From positions 29,117,970 to 29,181,969 of the forward strand of contig OX465589.1 in the NCBI GenBank assembly GCA_950022655.1: DNA of 64,000 bases. The letters run 5' to 3'. Of this stretch, positions 17,788 through 28,765 are shown piece after piece. The first letter of the stretch is position 1. Each line of letters starts with the position of its first letter. Below the pieces are notes generated by a model. The model worked only from the letters and a program-made list of their open reading frames with translations, searched no databases and was not told where the DNA came from. The DNA comes from Alentia gelatinosa. Its lineage: Eukaryota; Annelida; Polychaeta; Phyllodocida; Polynoidae. A program made the position numbers and the translations under genes.

Positions 17788-19401
17788 TCAGATGCCCGAG
17801 AGGCACGCATCGACGATGAGACACTTTGTAGGCGGGCTGCGAGGGATGAGGGCGTGGCCGTTCCAGCCCTCAGCAAAGCGGAGGAACCATTGCAAGTCTT
17901 GCCGCATCTTGGCGTTGATATTGACGTAGAAGCCGGACATCCTCCGTAGGGCCTCGAGCAATTTACTCACGAACGGCCGGGCCGGCCGTATGCCCTTCGA
18001 CACGTGAAGTATTTTGCCGAGGACCGATTGGAGTTGGCGCTTTGTGAGTGACCGTTTCGCTGATACCGCCCTCACATGCGCCCGTACGTCCAGCAGCTTG
18101 TCCTCGGGGATGGTGAGAGACATCTCCGGGGCATTGATGACAATGCCCAGCCAGGTAACGACCGGCGCCGGGGTCTGTGCCTTCTCTCGCGCTTCCAGGA
18201 GCCCGAGTTCGTTGAAAAGCTCACGGGCGATGTTAAAGTCGACAGTCGCCTTGGCCTGGCTCGGGGACAGGATGATCAGGTCGTCCAGATACATACATGC
18301 CTCGACCCCCTTCTGGCCGAGGATACCCACGATGCAGTCTGCCATGCACTGCATGTGGTACGAGGAGGCCCGGGCACCGAACGGCATGGCCGTGTCACAG
18401 AAGTACCCGTCCTCCCATGCAAAGCATAACAACGGCCAGTCAAGGGGGTCGCACCTGAAATTCTTATAGGCCCTGGCGATGTCGATGGTGGACATATAGC
18501 TACTGGGCCCGGAGGCCACCAGGCGGCCGACGAAGCTGTCGACGGTCGGGAGGCAGTGGTCGCGCTCCTGCCCGTAGACAGAGTTTTTGATGATGTACCC
18601 GTTTACACTTTGCTCCCTCGGGTAGGTCATATCTGTAATGACACGCCGGTCGTTGGAGGCTCGCTTTTCCCGTGTCATTAGTGGCGACACGTGGCACCAG
18701 GGTGAGAACGGAGGTTCCTGGAATGGCCCCAGGAGATTACTGTGTCCGCGCTCCTTTCTGATAAACTCTCTGATGTGCTCTGGGTACCCCGTGGCGCTGG
18801 GATGATTGGGTACCCCATGCGTGTCGCTGGTGGGCCCGATGTACCCCAGAGGGAACCCGTAGCGCACAAAGTCCAATAGCTCCCTCCTCTCCGGTACCTC
18901 ACCGAGGTATCGTATCCACGCCGGCATGTTGAGGTCGGATGGGATGTCGATTCGTGCGCCCAGGGCATTGGGCAGCCCTGTTTGCCGCACCTCCGAGTAG
19001 ATGTATGCGTGTCCCGGCGGCCCGGGCCCGGCGAAGTCCGGCCAGTAGGCCCGCCTGTGGTCCGCAAACGCCCCGGGGTCCGTCCGGAGGCCGGGGGAGG
19101 GGACACCAGTCTCACAGACCTCCCTGATGGCCGAGAAGTCTGGCGGGGCGACAGTGTCCAATTCCCCCCGGGGTAATTGTCGAGGCAATTGCTTGCTGTC
19201 CACGCTGTCACTGAGAATAATGGGAGTGGATTCAGTGGGCGTGTCGTAAGCGTCCTGTGTGCTCGCCACGTGTCCTGCAGGAGGTGTTGTTGACACGTGG
19301 GGTGTTGCATCATGTCCGATGCACCCTTTGACCGTTGAGCCCCCCTTCCGCTGTGGTGCGTGCGTACTGGGCGGGGCGGGCGAGCGACGCGCCTCGCTCA
19401 C
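17788..19401 (-). CDS. pol: Ngaro/DIRS-type reverse transcriptase
   Basis: 537 residues counted from a GTG; the frame opens earlier, at about 19,490, overlapping the end of gag by about 65 bases in the -1 frame, so expression by frameshifting is likely. Residues 1-200 are a low-complexity leader. RT motifs: TIDIA with Asp307, AMPFGARASS, and YLDD at 371-374. The first RNase H Asp is in IVDACLSG near the end. The frame stops at a TGA at 17,788-17,790, after which the same frame remains coding-like; this TGA is also in the right copy, so it predates the duplication. The RT itself has no stop. Confidence 0.85.
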   Translation of the reverse strand: MSEARRSPAPPSTHAPQRKGGSTVKGCIGHDATPHVSTTPPAGHVASTQDAYDTPTESTPIILSDSVDSKQLPRQLPRGELDTVAPPDFSAIREVCETGVPSPGLRTDPGAFADHRRAYWPDFAGPGPPGHAYIYSEVRQTGLPNALGARIDIPSDLNMPAWIRYLGEVPERRELLDFVRYGFPLGYIGPTSDTHGVPNHPSATGYPEHIREFIRKERGHSNLLGPFQEPPFSPWCHVSPLMTREKRASNDRRVITDMTYPREQSVNGYIIKNSVYGQERDHCLPTVDSFVGRLVASGPSSYMSTIDIARAYKNFRCDPLDWPLLCFAWEDGYFCDTAMPFGARASSYHMQCMADCIVGILGQKGVEACMYLDDLIILSPSQAKATVDFNIARELFNELGLLEAREKAQTPAPVVTWLGIVINAPEMSLTIPEDKLLDVRAHVRAVSAKRSLTKRQLQSVLGKILHVSKGIRPARPFVSKLLEALRRMSGFYVNINAKMRQDLQWFLRFAEGWNGHALIPRSPPTKCLIVDACLSGI

Positions 19402-19427
19402 TCGCGGGGCGCGTCCAGTCCGTTTTT

Positions 19428-20483
19428 TTAACTCTGTTGTCCGGCTTGGTGTGTCCGGCGTGGAGCGGGTGTGGGTGTAGGTAGAGTGCTGTCATACCCT
19501 ACGCCGTACGACAGCTTGCGGTTACACGCGTGGATGGAGTGTGTGCACATCCTGCCCACCGAATCGCAGAATGAGCACACGTGCAACCACTTAATTCCCC
19601 GCTCCTGGTGGCCGTTGCGCTGGCGGCACCCCCTCTCCAAGTTGTAAGCCCGGCATGGCAGCTCGTGCCCGCCGGACTTGTCTCCTCCTTGACCGAAACC
19701 GTTCCCACCCGTAGGGGTCATGGCCAGACGAACCCGTTCATCCTGGATTTGTACATGATCCGACCAATAAATATGTCCTGCCTCCACCTGGTCAAAAATG
19801 AAGTTAGACCAACGGCGCACGCCGGCCCACGGCCGTCACTGCGCGTCCACGGAGACCTGGTGGAGGTGGCGATACATTTCCTTACGGTCGCACTCGTTGG
19901 TAGCACGGTCGTCCTCCATGAGGGCCAGGAAAGCACTGATGTACTCGAGGGGGCCCAGCGTACCCCTGACCTCGAGTTTCTGACTGAGGGTGTATATCCC
20001 CTCACGGTCCACAAACATGAACGGCTTGGAAATTAAACGAGAAGTGGTCAAATCTGAGGCCAACTTACCAGCCGTTCTATCATGACGCAGGGCCTCACGG
20101 TCGAGCTCCCTTTGTAGAAAATCCTCTGGCACGAACCGCTCCCGCAGCTGCCTCGGTGGTGGTAGCCGTGCGGTCTGCTTGTTCGCCCATTCCCTGGTCT
20201 GGGCCTCCACGGCTGTCGGTTCCGTCGGCGGCCTCGACCTCGAAGCCCGGGAGGAGGATCGTTGGCGAGACATCCTGTTGATGGCCTCCATCATGGTATC
20301 CATCTTGTTTTCGAGTGCGGTCATCCTCGAGGACTTAACGGTCGAGCCGTTGTCGGAGACCGACGCCACGTGCTCCGTACCCGTTTGCCTCGAGTCCGTC
20401 ATCGTACCTTCAGAGCTCCCACCTGCGTCTGGTCCTTGGGATGGTCCAGCGACGGGGTTGCTGCGGGTGTTCGGTGGACCCAT
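19428..20483 (-). pseudogene. gag: Ngaro gag-like protein (premature stop)
   Basis: The ATG at 20,483 starts a Ser/Arg/Pro-rich protein with a helical middle and a Cys/His cluster near the C-terminus (PCRAY, RGCR, HVCSFC and a final CNRK), the pattern of DIRS/Ngaro gag zinc fingers. A TCA-to-TGA change at 19,836-19,838 splits it after 215 residues; the right copy is open here but frameshifted near its start. The reading frame resumes at 19,820 and ends at 19,428. Confidence 0.75.
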
Positions 20484-20584
20484 GTTGTTCTCTCCTTCTC
20501 ACTCGTGATGCGTATTCCTCTTGGTAGAATGGACGTGCCGGCCTTTACTCGTGGAGTGAAAGGCAGCGAGCACGTGGCCAAAAA

Positions 20585-20789
20585 GACGAGAAAATGCTGG
20601 AGTACATGTGTACTGCAGTAGGGCTGGAGAAGAAGTGAGACCGGGACCGGTGCCATGGGCGCGCTCGTGACTGCGCAGTACGTGTGAGGGCCGCTAGAGG
20701 GCAGGAGGGGCGCTCATGTCGCGCGAGAGGGGGAAACACCAGGGGGAGCAATGACCACCCCTGACCAACGGCCATGAGTAACCGATTAC
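20585..20789 (-). repeat. Ngaro split repeat A1
   Basis: 205 bp at the 5' end of the element, ending in ATTAC at 20,785-20,789 next to provirus sequence. Confidence 0.88.
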
Positions 20790-21587
20790 TACAGATGACC
20801 AAAAATCCTCAGGCGAAGCCCATAAACATCAGGCAGTCACCCAGTCCTATAATCATCATAGTTGTCAAGGAAAGTGGTGACCCAGTCATTTAAAGTGGGT
20901 ATCAGTCCAAGAAAGTGGGTTATAGCTTCGGAAAAGGCGTTTCAAAATCCAAAATTTAGGAGCCCCCAGAAAAAATTTCAGAGCCCTAGAGCCATTATTT
21001 CACCTAGCTGCCATAGAAACCAACGTTAAACCGAAATATGAGTCGAACTTAGTGGGCGGCTCACTTCTTCATAGAAATAGCGTTGGCAATGCTGAGTCTA
21101 TTGGAAAACTTATATAATTCCTACCTCTCTTAGAAATGATCGTATCGAAAAGCGGTAAAGACCAAAATTTTACGGAAAATCATGGACAACACTAGAAAAA
21201 TACAGAACAACTCGTAGGAGCAATATGAAACGTCACAAAACGTCAAAAACATCTAAAACTCAGCGAAACACATACAACACAACCAAATACAAAACGCATA
21301 CATTGTAGCAAAGCTCACGGATGAGCAGAGTTTATAGTAGTAGTAAGACCCTTTTAACGCAGGCATAGGGAAGCCTACCCAGACTACAGCCAGTAATCCA
21401 CAGGGATTTTCGTTCACAAACCCCTAGAAGACTCATAGAGCGCAGTGCGGAATCTGCTTTTCCACTCTAGGCTGTCAGGGCCGAAAATAAAGTCAAGCAT
21501 GTCCCACCTACATCACAAAAAAGGAACGCTTATCCTTCGCACTCATGTAGACAACAGTGCGGAATCTAATCATACAGACAATGAGCG
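20790..21587 (-). other. Provirus B interval between pol and the Ngaro insertion
   Basis: No gene seen. The 13-mer CAGTGCGGAATCT occurs at 21,443 and 21,555 and again inside the pol tail at 22,035. Confidence 0.55.
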
Positions 21588-23150
21588 CTAGGGGGGTTCC
21601 GCATAATTCGGAGGGCTAAATTTCCTCAGACTATAACGACCACGGCTACGGGGTGACCGTGCCGAGGTAAACCTTTTGGCTTGCAGAGCGACAGTGCCAG
21701 GCTTAACACCAGGGGCAGCCTCCGTAACCCCCTGTACCACCACGGATTGGGCTGGGCCAGAGGCGGATAGAATGCTTGTACCCCCACCACTGTCCATATT
21801 TTTAGTACACTCCCCATTAGTCGGCAATTCATACGAGCCATGCCGGTCAATCATACCCGTTTTCTGCTCAGCACCCCTGAATGGGCGTGAACCGCGACGG
21901 GAGTGTTTCTTCACAGTTGACCGACGACGATCAACCGTTGAGACCGGAGCCTCAGACGAGTTCACCAGCTTGTAGTTCGCGGACACCGTCAAGCCCGACG
22001 GAGACCTGGGGCCCCTGGGAGATACACCCGAAGACAGTGCGGAATCTAGACCAACGGGCGGGGGGAGGGCATAAGAGGGGAAACCTGGCTCAGGCACGAC
22101 GGATCGACCCTTACCAGGGATAGATACGTTAGCATCTACGATAGACCGCTCGGTCCCAGAGCACGCCTGGGCTAAGGGATACGAGGGCGAAGCTCTAGCC
22201 TCTAAAGTCGTGTCCGGCAGACCAGACGAGGCCGGAGCTTCTCCAACCAAATCACAATTACTGTCATTAGAAAAAATCCCCTCCTTAGTCGCATCATCAT
22301 ACAGACGACTCAGGCGATCATTAGCTAGGGCAGGCGACCAAGGACCGTACACTCTTTTTACCTTGTTGATGTTCACATAATGTGGTACCACTTTCCCAGT
22401 ATCAACTGAACGTAATTGAACTAGATTCCTTCCATGAACATTCTCAACACGATATGGACCCCTATAACGCGGGGCCAGTTTAGCAATAGCACCAGGCTGC
22501 GGCGACGAAATCAACAAATACACCAGATCACCTACAATGAATTCAGCGGGGCGACATTTCTGGTCACATCTAGCCCTAATCTTAGCTTTGTAATCCTCTA
22601 AAACATCATTAGTCATGTGGGTAAATAGTCCGATATTGTCTTTGATTCTCATGAAAAATTCATGATCATTAAGAGAATCAGGGAATCCAGTCATGGTAGG
22701 TAAATTCATTGACAACGGATCCCTACCAAACAGCAGCGAATATGGGGCAAACCCAGTTCTACCAGAGATAGTTGACCGGATTGTCCATAAAGCATACGGA
22801 ACGACTTCAGGCCATCTATCATAAGAACCTTCCATATAGCATGCCATTATTTCTTCTAAAGCTTTCTGACCACGTTCAGCTCTGGCATTCCCAGTAGGTT
22901 GGCCACCTGAAGTGAACGTTTGTTTGCAAGCCAGACGTTTAGTTACCTCGTTAAATAGAGTAGACAGGTAGTTCGGGCCTCTATCGGAATGCAGACGTTC
23001 TACACGTCCATACCTGCATACGATACCTTTCACAAAGTATTCAGCAGTAGTATCAGCGGTACTATCTATTGTACAAAAAGCTTCGGGCCAACCCATCAAA
23101 AGATCAATAAAAGTGAGTATGTATTTAGAACCATCAAAAACAGTTTTCAT
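21588..23150 (-). CDS. pol: Provirus B integrase core, C-terminal domain and tail (repeat a)
   Basis: 520 residues, starting at a Met just after the first catalytic Asp. It holds Asp56 (LHSDRGPNY) and Glu92 (ARAERGQKAL), exactly 35 residues apart, so DD35E type. A GPY-type C-terminal domain (APRYRGPYRVEN) lies at about 225-236. A Ser/Pro-rich tail of about 240 residues ends in GRYSLRKFSPPNY, the usual kind of retroelement integrase end. The true upstream part, with the zinc domain and first Asp, is separated by a TGA at 23,175-23,177. This is the only one of the three tandem copies to keep the natural C-terminus. Confidence 0.88.
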   Translation of the reverse strand: MKTVFDGSKYILTFIDLLMGWPEAFCTIDSTADTTAEYFVKGIVCRYGRVERLHSDRGPNYLSTLFNEVTKRLACKQTFTSGGQPTGNARAERGQKALEEIMACYMEGSYDRWPEVVPYALWTIRSTISGRTGFAPYSLLFGRDPLSMNLPTMTGFPDSLNDHEFFMRIKDNIGLFTHMTNDVLEDYKAKIRARCDQKCRPAEFIVGDLVYLLISSPQPGAIAKLAPRYRGPYRVENVHGRNLVQLRSVDTGKVVPHYVNINKVKRVYGPWSPALANDRLSRLYDDATKEGIFSNDSNCDLVGEAPASSGLPDTTLEARASPSYPLAQACSGTERSIVDANVSIPGKGRSVVPEPGFPSYALPPPVGLDSALSSGVSPRGPRSPSGLTVSANYKLVNSSEAPVSTVDRRRSTVKKHSRRGSRPFRGAEQKTGMIDRHGSYELPTNGECTKNMDSGGGTSILSASGPAQSVVVQGVTEAAPGVKPGTVALQAKRFTSARSPRSRGRYSLRKFSPPNYAEPP

Positions 23151-23174
23151 AGGACCTATAAAATCCGTAGCAAC

Positions 23175-24491
23175 TCACTGAAACGGGTAGCTAGGACGCT
23201 CCCATGACTGAGCTGGAGCCTGAAAATGTGGTACTTTCTTTCTTACTGCACAAACTTCACAACTTCGAACATACTGGCAAATATCTTTATGCATGTTTCG
23301 CCAGTAGAAATCCAGAGTAACTCTTTCAGCCACACTCTGAATTCCGAGATGACCACCGGAAGATACACCCGAAGACAGTGCGGAATCTAGACCAACGGGC
23401 GGGGGGAGGGCATAAGAGGGGAAACCTGGCTCAGGCACGACGGATCGACCCTTACCAGGGATAGATATGTTAGCATCTACGATAGACCGCTCGGTCCCAG
23501 AGCACGCCTGGCCTAAGGGATACGAGGGCGAAGCTCTAGCCTCTAAAGTCGTGTCCGGCGGACCAGACGAGGCCGGAGCTTCTCCAACCAAATCACAATT
23601 ACTGTCATTAGAAAAAATCCCCTCCTTAGTCGCGTCATCATACAGACGACTCAGGCGATCATTAGCTAGGGCAGGCGACCAAGGACCGTACACTCTTTTT
23701 ACCTTGTTGATGTTCACATAATGTGGTACCACTTTCCCAGTATCAACTGAACGTAATTGAACTAGATTCCTTCCATGAACATTCTCAACACGATATGGAC
23801 CCCTATAACGCGGGGCCAGTTTAGCAATAGCACCAGGCTGCGGCGACGAAATCAACAAATACACCAGATCACCTACAATGAATTCAGCGGGGCGACATTT
23901 CTGGTCACATCTAGCCCTAATCTTAGCTTTGTAATCCTCTAAAACATCATTAGTCATGTGGGTAAATAGTCCGATATTGTCTTTGATTCTCATGAAAAAT
24001 TCATGATCATTAAGAGAATCAGGGAATCCAGTCATGGTAGGTAAATTCATTGACAACGGATCCCTACCAAACAGCAGCGAATATGGGGCAAACCCAGTTC
24101 TACCAGAGATAGTTGACCGGATTGTCCATAAAGCATACGGAACGACTTCAGGCCATCTATCATAAGAACCTTCCATATAGCATGCCATTATTTCTTCTAA
24201 AGCTTTCTGACCACGTTCAGCTCTGGCATTCCCAGTAGGTTGGCCACCTGAAGTGAACGTTTGTTTGCAAGCCAGACGTTTAGTTACCTTGTTAAATAGA
24301 GTAGACAGGTAGTTCGGGCCTCTATCGGAATGCAGACGTTCTACACGTCCATACCTGCATACGATACCTTTCACAAAGTATTCAGCAGTAGTATCAGCGG
24401 TACTATCTATTGTACAAAAAGCTTCGGGCCAACCCGTCAAAAGATCAATAAAAGTGAGTATGTATTTAGAACCATCAAAAACAGTTTTCAT
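23175..24491 (-). pseudogene. pol: Integrase repeat b, chimeric ORF
   Basis: 438 residues: DD35E core and GPY domain as in repeat a, then part of the tail, which runs at the duplication joint straight into the zinc domain (HLGIQ...CEVCAVRK) of the neighbouring repeat and stops at the shared TGA. The frame stays open through the joint because 1,341 is a multiple of three. Confidence 0.88.
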
Positions 24492-24515
24492 AGGACCTAT
24501 AAAATCCGTAGCAAC

Positions 24516-25832
24516 TCACTGAAACGGGTAGCTAGGACGCTCCCATGACTGAGCTGGAGCCTGAAAATGTGGTACTTTCTTTCTTACTGCACAAACTTCA
24601 CAACTTCGAACATACTGGCAAATATCTTTATGCATGTTTCGCCAGTAGAAATCCAGAGTAACTCTTTCAGCCACACTCTGAATTCCGAGATGACCACCGG
24701 AAGATACACCCGAAGACAGTGCCGAATCTAGACCAACGGGCGGGGGGAGGGCATAAGAGGGGAAACCTGGCTCAGGCACGACGGATCGACCCTTACCAGG
24801 GATAGATACGTTAGCATCTACGATAGACCGCTCGGTCCCAGAGCACGCCTGGGCTAAGGGATACGAGGGCGAAGCTCTAGCCTCTAAAGTCGTGTCCGGC
24901 GGACCAGACAAGGCCGGAGCTTCTCCAACCAAATCACAATTACTGTCATTAGAAAAAATCCCCTCCTTAGTCGCGTCATCATACAGACGACTCAGGCGAT
25001 CATTAGCTAGGGCAGGCGACCAAGGACCGTACACTCTTTTTACCTTGTTGATGTTCACATAATGTGGTACCACTTTCCCAGTATCAACTGAACGTAATTG
25101 AACTAGATTCCTTCCATGAACATTCTCAACACGATATGGACCCCTATAACGCGGGGCCAGTTTAGCAATAGCACCAGGCTGCGGCGACGAAATCAACAAA
25201 TACACCAGATCACCTACAATGAATTCAGCGGGGCGACATTTCTGGTCACATCTAGCCCTAATCTTAGCTTTGTAATCCTCTAAAACATCATTAGTCATGT
25301 GGGTAAATAGTCCGATATTGTCTTTGATTCTCATGAAAAATTCATGATCATTAAGAGAATCAGGGAATCCAGTCATGGTAGGTAAATTCATTGACAACGG
25401 ATCCCTACCCAACAGCAGCGAATATGGGGCAAACCCAGTTCTACCAGAGATAGTTGACCGGATTGTCCATAAAGCATACGGAACGACTTCAGGCCATCTA
25501 TCATAAGAACCTTCCATATAGCATGCCATTATTTCTTCTAAAGCTTTCTGACCACGTTCAGCTCTGGCATTCCCAGTAGGTTGGCCACCTGAAGTGAACG
25601 TTTGTTTGCAAGCCAGACGTTTAGTTACCTCGTTAAATAGAGTAGACAGGTAGTTCGGGCCTCTATCGGAATGCAGACGTTCTACACGTCCATACCTGCA
25701 TACGATACCTTTCACAAAGTATTCAGCAGTAGTATCAGCGGTACTATCTATTGTACAAAAAGCTTCGGGCCAACCCGTCAAAAGATCAATAAAAGTGAGT
25801 ATGTATTTAGAACCATCAAAAACAGTTTTCAT
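24516..25832 (-). pseudogene. pol: Integrase repeat c, chimeric ORF
   Basis: 438 residues, same chimeric layout as repeat b with a handful of residue changes (for example one Phe-to-Leu in SLLLGRD). It is the repeat closest to the authentic zinc domain at 25,857-26,255. Confidence 0.88.
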
Positions 25833-25856
25833 AGGACCTTTAAAATCCGTAGCAAC

Positions 25857-26255
25857 TCACTGAAACGGGTAGCTAGGACGCTCCCATGACTGAGCTGGAG
25901 CCTGAAAATGTGGTACTTTCTTTCTTACTGTACAAACTTCACAACTTCGAACATACTGGCAAATATCTTTATGCATGTTTCGCCAGTAGAAATCCAGAGT
26001 AACTCTTTCAGCCACACTCTGAATTCCGAGATGACCACCGGAAATAATATTGTCATGTGTCAGCTTCAGAACCTCGCTAACTAGACTCAGAGGCACCACA
26101 ATTTCTCGGGCGTCCAAACTTCTTCCTAGATTTCTTTCTTCTTTCAGGGCCGTCAAATTTACACAAAATACCAGAGGGCATAATCGAAAACAAATGCGCA
26201 TGTCCAGCAACAATTTTAGCCAACTTCGGATCCGAAGGCAGTACAGCCGAATCAA
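25857..26255 (-). pseudogene. pol: Integrase zinc-binding (HHCC) domain of provirus B
   Basis: This frame carries His-x-His spacing in LTHDNIISGGHLG followed by CEVC, the HHCC zinc domain that precedes the integrase core. It is joined to the RNase H frame upstream only by a frameshift between 26,077 and 26,160, and ends at the TGA at 25,857-25,859, two to three residues before the first catalytic Asp. The first 30 or so codons after the annotated Met look like shadow sequence from before the shift. Confidence 0.8.
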
Positions 26256-27276
26256 GATACTCCATAAGAGTAGAACATTCAGGATCGTTCTTCTGAGCTT
26301 CTATAATCCCAAAAATAGTCAAACCAGATTCAGTGATTCGCAGGCCAAACAACTCAGAACCAACAGGGGGTTCACACTCACTAAGGGAGGTCTCATGTCC
26401 ATGTACTCTGGACAGAAAATCAGGTAGATGGTGATTTCTACCTGGAGTATATTCCACAGTAAAATCCAGATCAGACAGGGCCAAAGCCCACCTACGAAGG
26501 CGTGCACTAGGGGCTTTATGAGCAGATTCTAGTAATGCAACTAAAGGTCTATGGTCTGTGACAAACGTAAGTTTAGTGCCATGCAACATATCTTCATAAT
26601 GTTTAGTTACTTTTATGATAGCAAGAGCTTCCTTCTCAGTAACCATATTTAAAGTTTCAGCAGGGTTCAAAGCATGACCATAGTAAGCAACAGGATGTAG
26701 TACATCATCAATCATATGACAGATAGCAGCGCCACATGCATAATCAGAAGCATTACTAACAATGTAGAAATGGCCACCAATTTGGGGGTGAACCAGCAAT
26801 GGCGGTGAGATTAACTTGCCTTTTATCTCAAGGAAGGCTGATTCGCATTCCTCATTCCACTTAAACGGGGCACCCTTCTTTAAGAGCGCATTCAGAGGAA
26901 TGGCTAATTTCGAAAAATTTGGAATAAATGCACGATAATAATTGCAAAGACCTAAGAAGGAACGGACTGTTTTGACATTGTGAGGTCTCTTAAAACACTC
27001 TACTCTCTCTATGATCACAGGTTGTGTCTTCAAACCTTCAGGAGTTATCAAATGACCAAGATAATTAATTTCATCACGACACCATTCGCATTTCGACGGT
27101 TTAACTTTGAGACCAGCAGCAGTTAGTGCCTTCAAAACAAGTTCAATATTAGCTAAATGATCTTCGAAATCCTTGTCATAAATAATTACGTCATCGAGGT
27201 AAGCTAGACATACTCTCGCTATCAAGCCACGCAAGGCTATAGACATGATTTTAGAGAAATGCCATGGAGCATTCAC
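26077..27276 (-). pseudogene. pol: Provirus B reverse transcriptase (palm to thumb) and RNase H
   Basis: 399 residues. RT motif C YLDD is at 26-29; connection and RNase H follow, with FVTDHRPL intact. The first RNase H catalytic Asp, expected in a TDAS motif, is Asn here (IVSNASDYACG), so activity should be lost. The annotated Met is internal: RT coding continues upstream in the same frame, interrupted by TAG at 27,397-27,399 and TGA at 27,517-27,519. Confidence 0.85.
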
Positions 27277-28593
27277 TAAGCCAAAAGCAACACGTTTGTA
27301 TCTGAAAACACCATCAGGAGCTTCAAAAGTAGTCTTATCACGAGAATTTTCGTCGATTTCACACTGATGGTAGCCAGAAAGTAGATCTAAAGCAGTCTAG
27401 ATGGTAGGGCGTTTGTAAGCCATATACAGAAACAGAGACCTGGCCGTAGGCATTGGAAATTTGCCCTTGTAAGTGATGGAATTCAGCCACCGATAATCAG
27501 TGCACAAACGATTCTTTCAATCTTTCTTTTTAACAACCACTAGTGGGCTGCGCCATGGGGCTTCACTCGGCTCAATCACACCTAAACGTAGTAATTCTCG
27601 AACCTGAGCATTAATAATCTCCATTTGTTGTGGGGCATACCTGTACGGTCTACTACGGGCTATACCCTGTGAATCATCAGTCCTGATGGACATAGGACTT
27701 ATGGGACAGTGACCCAGCTCAGAGATATCAAAGGCCAAACTAGCTCTGTTGCGAATCAACATATTCTTAAACCTTTCAAGTTGTTCAGGATCTAAACACG
27801 ATTTCGAAAAGTCAATAGAATCAATATCAGCTTTGGCTGAATCAAATTTTGCTTGATCCCTGTCACTTAATTTATCCAAATTAAACAGAGAACATGGGTC
27901 ATCAGAAACATAAAACTCAAATTCGTCAGGCATCCTTGGTTGAGCGCATACGGTCGTTTCATCATCAACAAAAGCCAAAACAGTATGTTTGTCAATAGAA
28001 ATGGGTTCATTGCATGGGTTCATCAGTTTAATCCACCATACTTTACCTACGGTGTTCACGGCAGCTTCTACACACACGGGCGAGATTTCTGCAGGTTTGC
28101 AGCACACCGGGCTGTCATTGCAGGATTCCACTGGGAACCAGGAATTTACAGCACACAACGTCTCTGCCATAGGCTGCATGTGAATAGTCTGTGTAGGAGA
28201 GATGGGGTTACCTCCAAACAGTTTAACAGTACCCTGACTAACAGAAATACTGCTTTTCATAGAAGCCAGCAATGTTCTACCCATAATAATACCAGGTGAT
28301 AGTTTATCCAAAACATAGAAATCAAAGGCCAAAAACACTTTCTGGATATTAAAGGCCAGTCGAACCTTAAATAAGATATTGATATTAGAGCAGTCTGGCA
28401 AAATTACTGGTGAGTCACATGAAGTATCACGATGTACGATACAAATATCAGGTATGTCTTTAAGCTTCTCCAGAGAGATAAAACAATCACTAGCACCAGT
28501 ATCAACCAGAGCATTTATCTTGACATTTTTAAACTCAAAAGGCACATATATCGGATCAGACCTCACTTTCGAATCTTTACTGGGCCCACTCAC
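27277..28593 (-). pseudogene. pol: Provirus B protease and N-terminal RT
   Basis: The frame 28,593-27,517 gives 358 residues from a GTG; it is open from about 28,650. Aspartic protease DTGAS lies at 31-35. The C-terminal third enters RT (SPLVVVKKKD), where a TGA stops it. From 27,516 to 27,277 RT motifs A and B (TALDLLSGYHQ; AFGLVNAP) continue in the same frame past a second stop (TAG, 27,397). Gag and pol are in different frames, with a zinc-finger-like remnant in a third frame between them (28,620-28,770). Confidence 0.82.
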
Positions 28594-28765
28594 GGGAAAT
28601 AATTTCGGCTCTGCTGAGCAAGCGGACCCCTTTAAGCGTTTCCCTGACGACTATTACCATTGTCAAAGGACAATCTGCGTGCAGGGTAGTATTTGTTACG
28701 TGACTCGTCAATTCTAACATGATTAAACTCATCAACACGTTGACGTATCCACCTACAGTCCTCTG

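Larger units (their letters stand above)
15616..20789 (-). mobile_element. Ngaro-type tyrosine-recombinase retroelement
   Basis: 5,174 bp, same orientation as provirus B. In its own direction: repeat A1, gag, RT-RNase H-tyrosine recombinase, then B1-A2-B2. This split direct repeat layout separates Ngaro and PAT elements from DIRS, which has inverted ends. No methyltransferase domain was noticed, favouring Ngaro. Both outer ends and the inner A2/B1 junction share ATTAC, as expected if a circular form recombined at a short core. All pol parts after the RT are broken in both copies. Confidence 0.88.
1..23341. repeat. Left copy of the 40.7-kb duplicated block
   Basis: The sequence from base 1 to about 23,341 reappears from 40,672 to the window end with the same order of elements and about 1-1.5% base differences. 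Both copies share the same provirus insertion point, the same nested Ngaro element and many of the same stop codons, so the duplication came after those events. Private differences include a 113-bp deletion at 1,070/1,071, a 24-bp micro-inversion at 1,627-1,650 and a 120-bp integrase deletion in the right copy. True segmental duplication and misassembled haplotypes both fit. Confidence 0.95.
22020..26042 (-). repeat. Three tandem 1,341-bp integrase repeats
   Basis: Units a 22,020-23,360, b 23,361-24,701 and c 24,702-26,042 are nearly identical. Each runs from within the pol tail to the zinc domain of integrase. The joint has GGA microhomology (CCACCGGA with CCTGGGA). The units fuse the pol tail of one copy to the zinc domain of the next. 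Whether the right copy also has the array is outside the window. Confidence 0.95.

Noticed and set aside
17387..19480. + strand ORFs opposite the Ngaro pol (up to 151 codons)
   Set aside because: Antisense to a gene with RT and recombinase motifs; GC-rich shadows.
15616..20789. DIRS1-type element with inverted termini
   Set aside because: The terminal repeats are direct and split (A1, B1-A2-B2).
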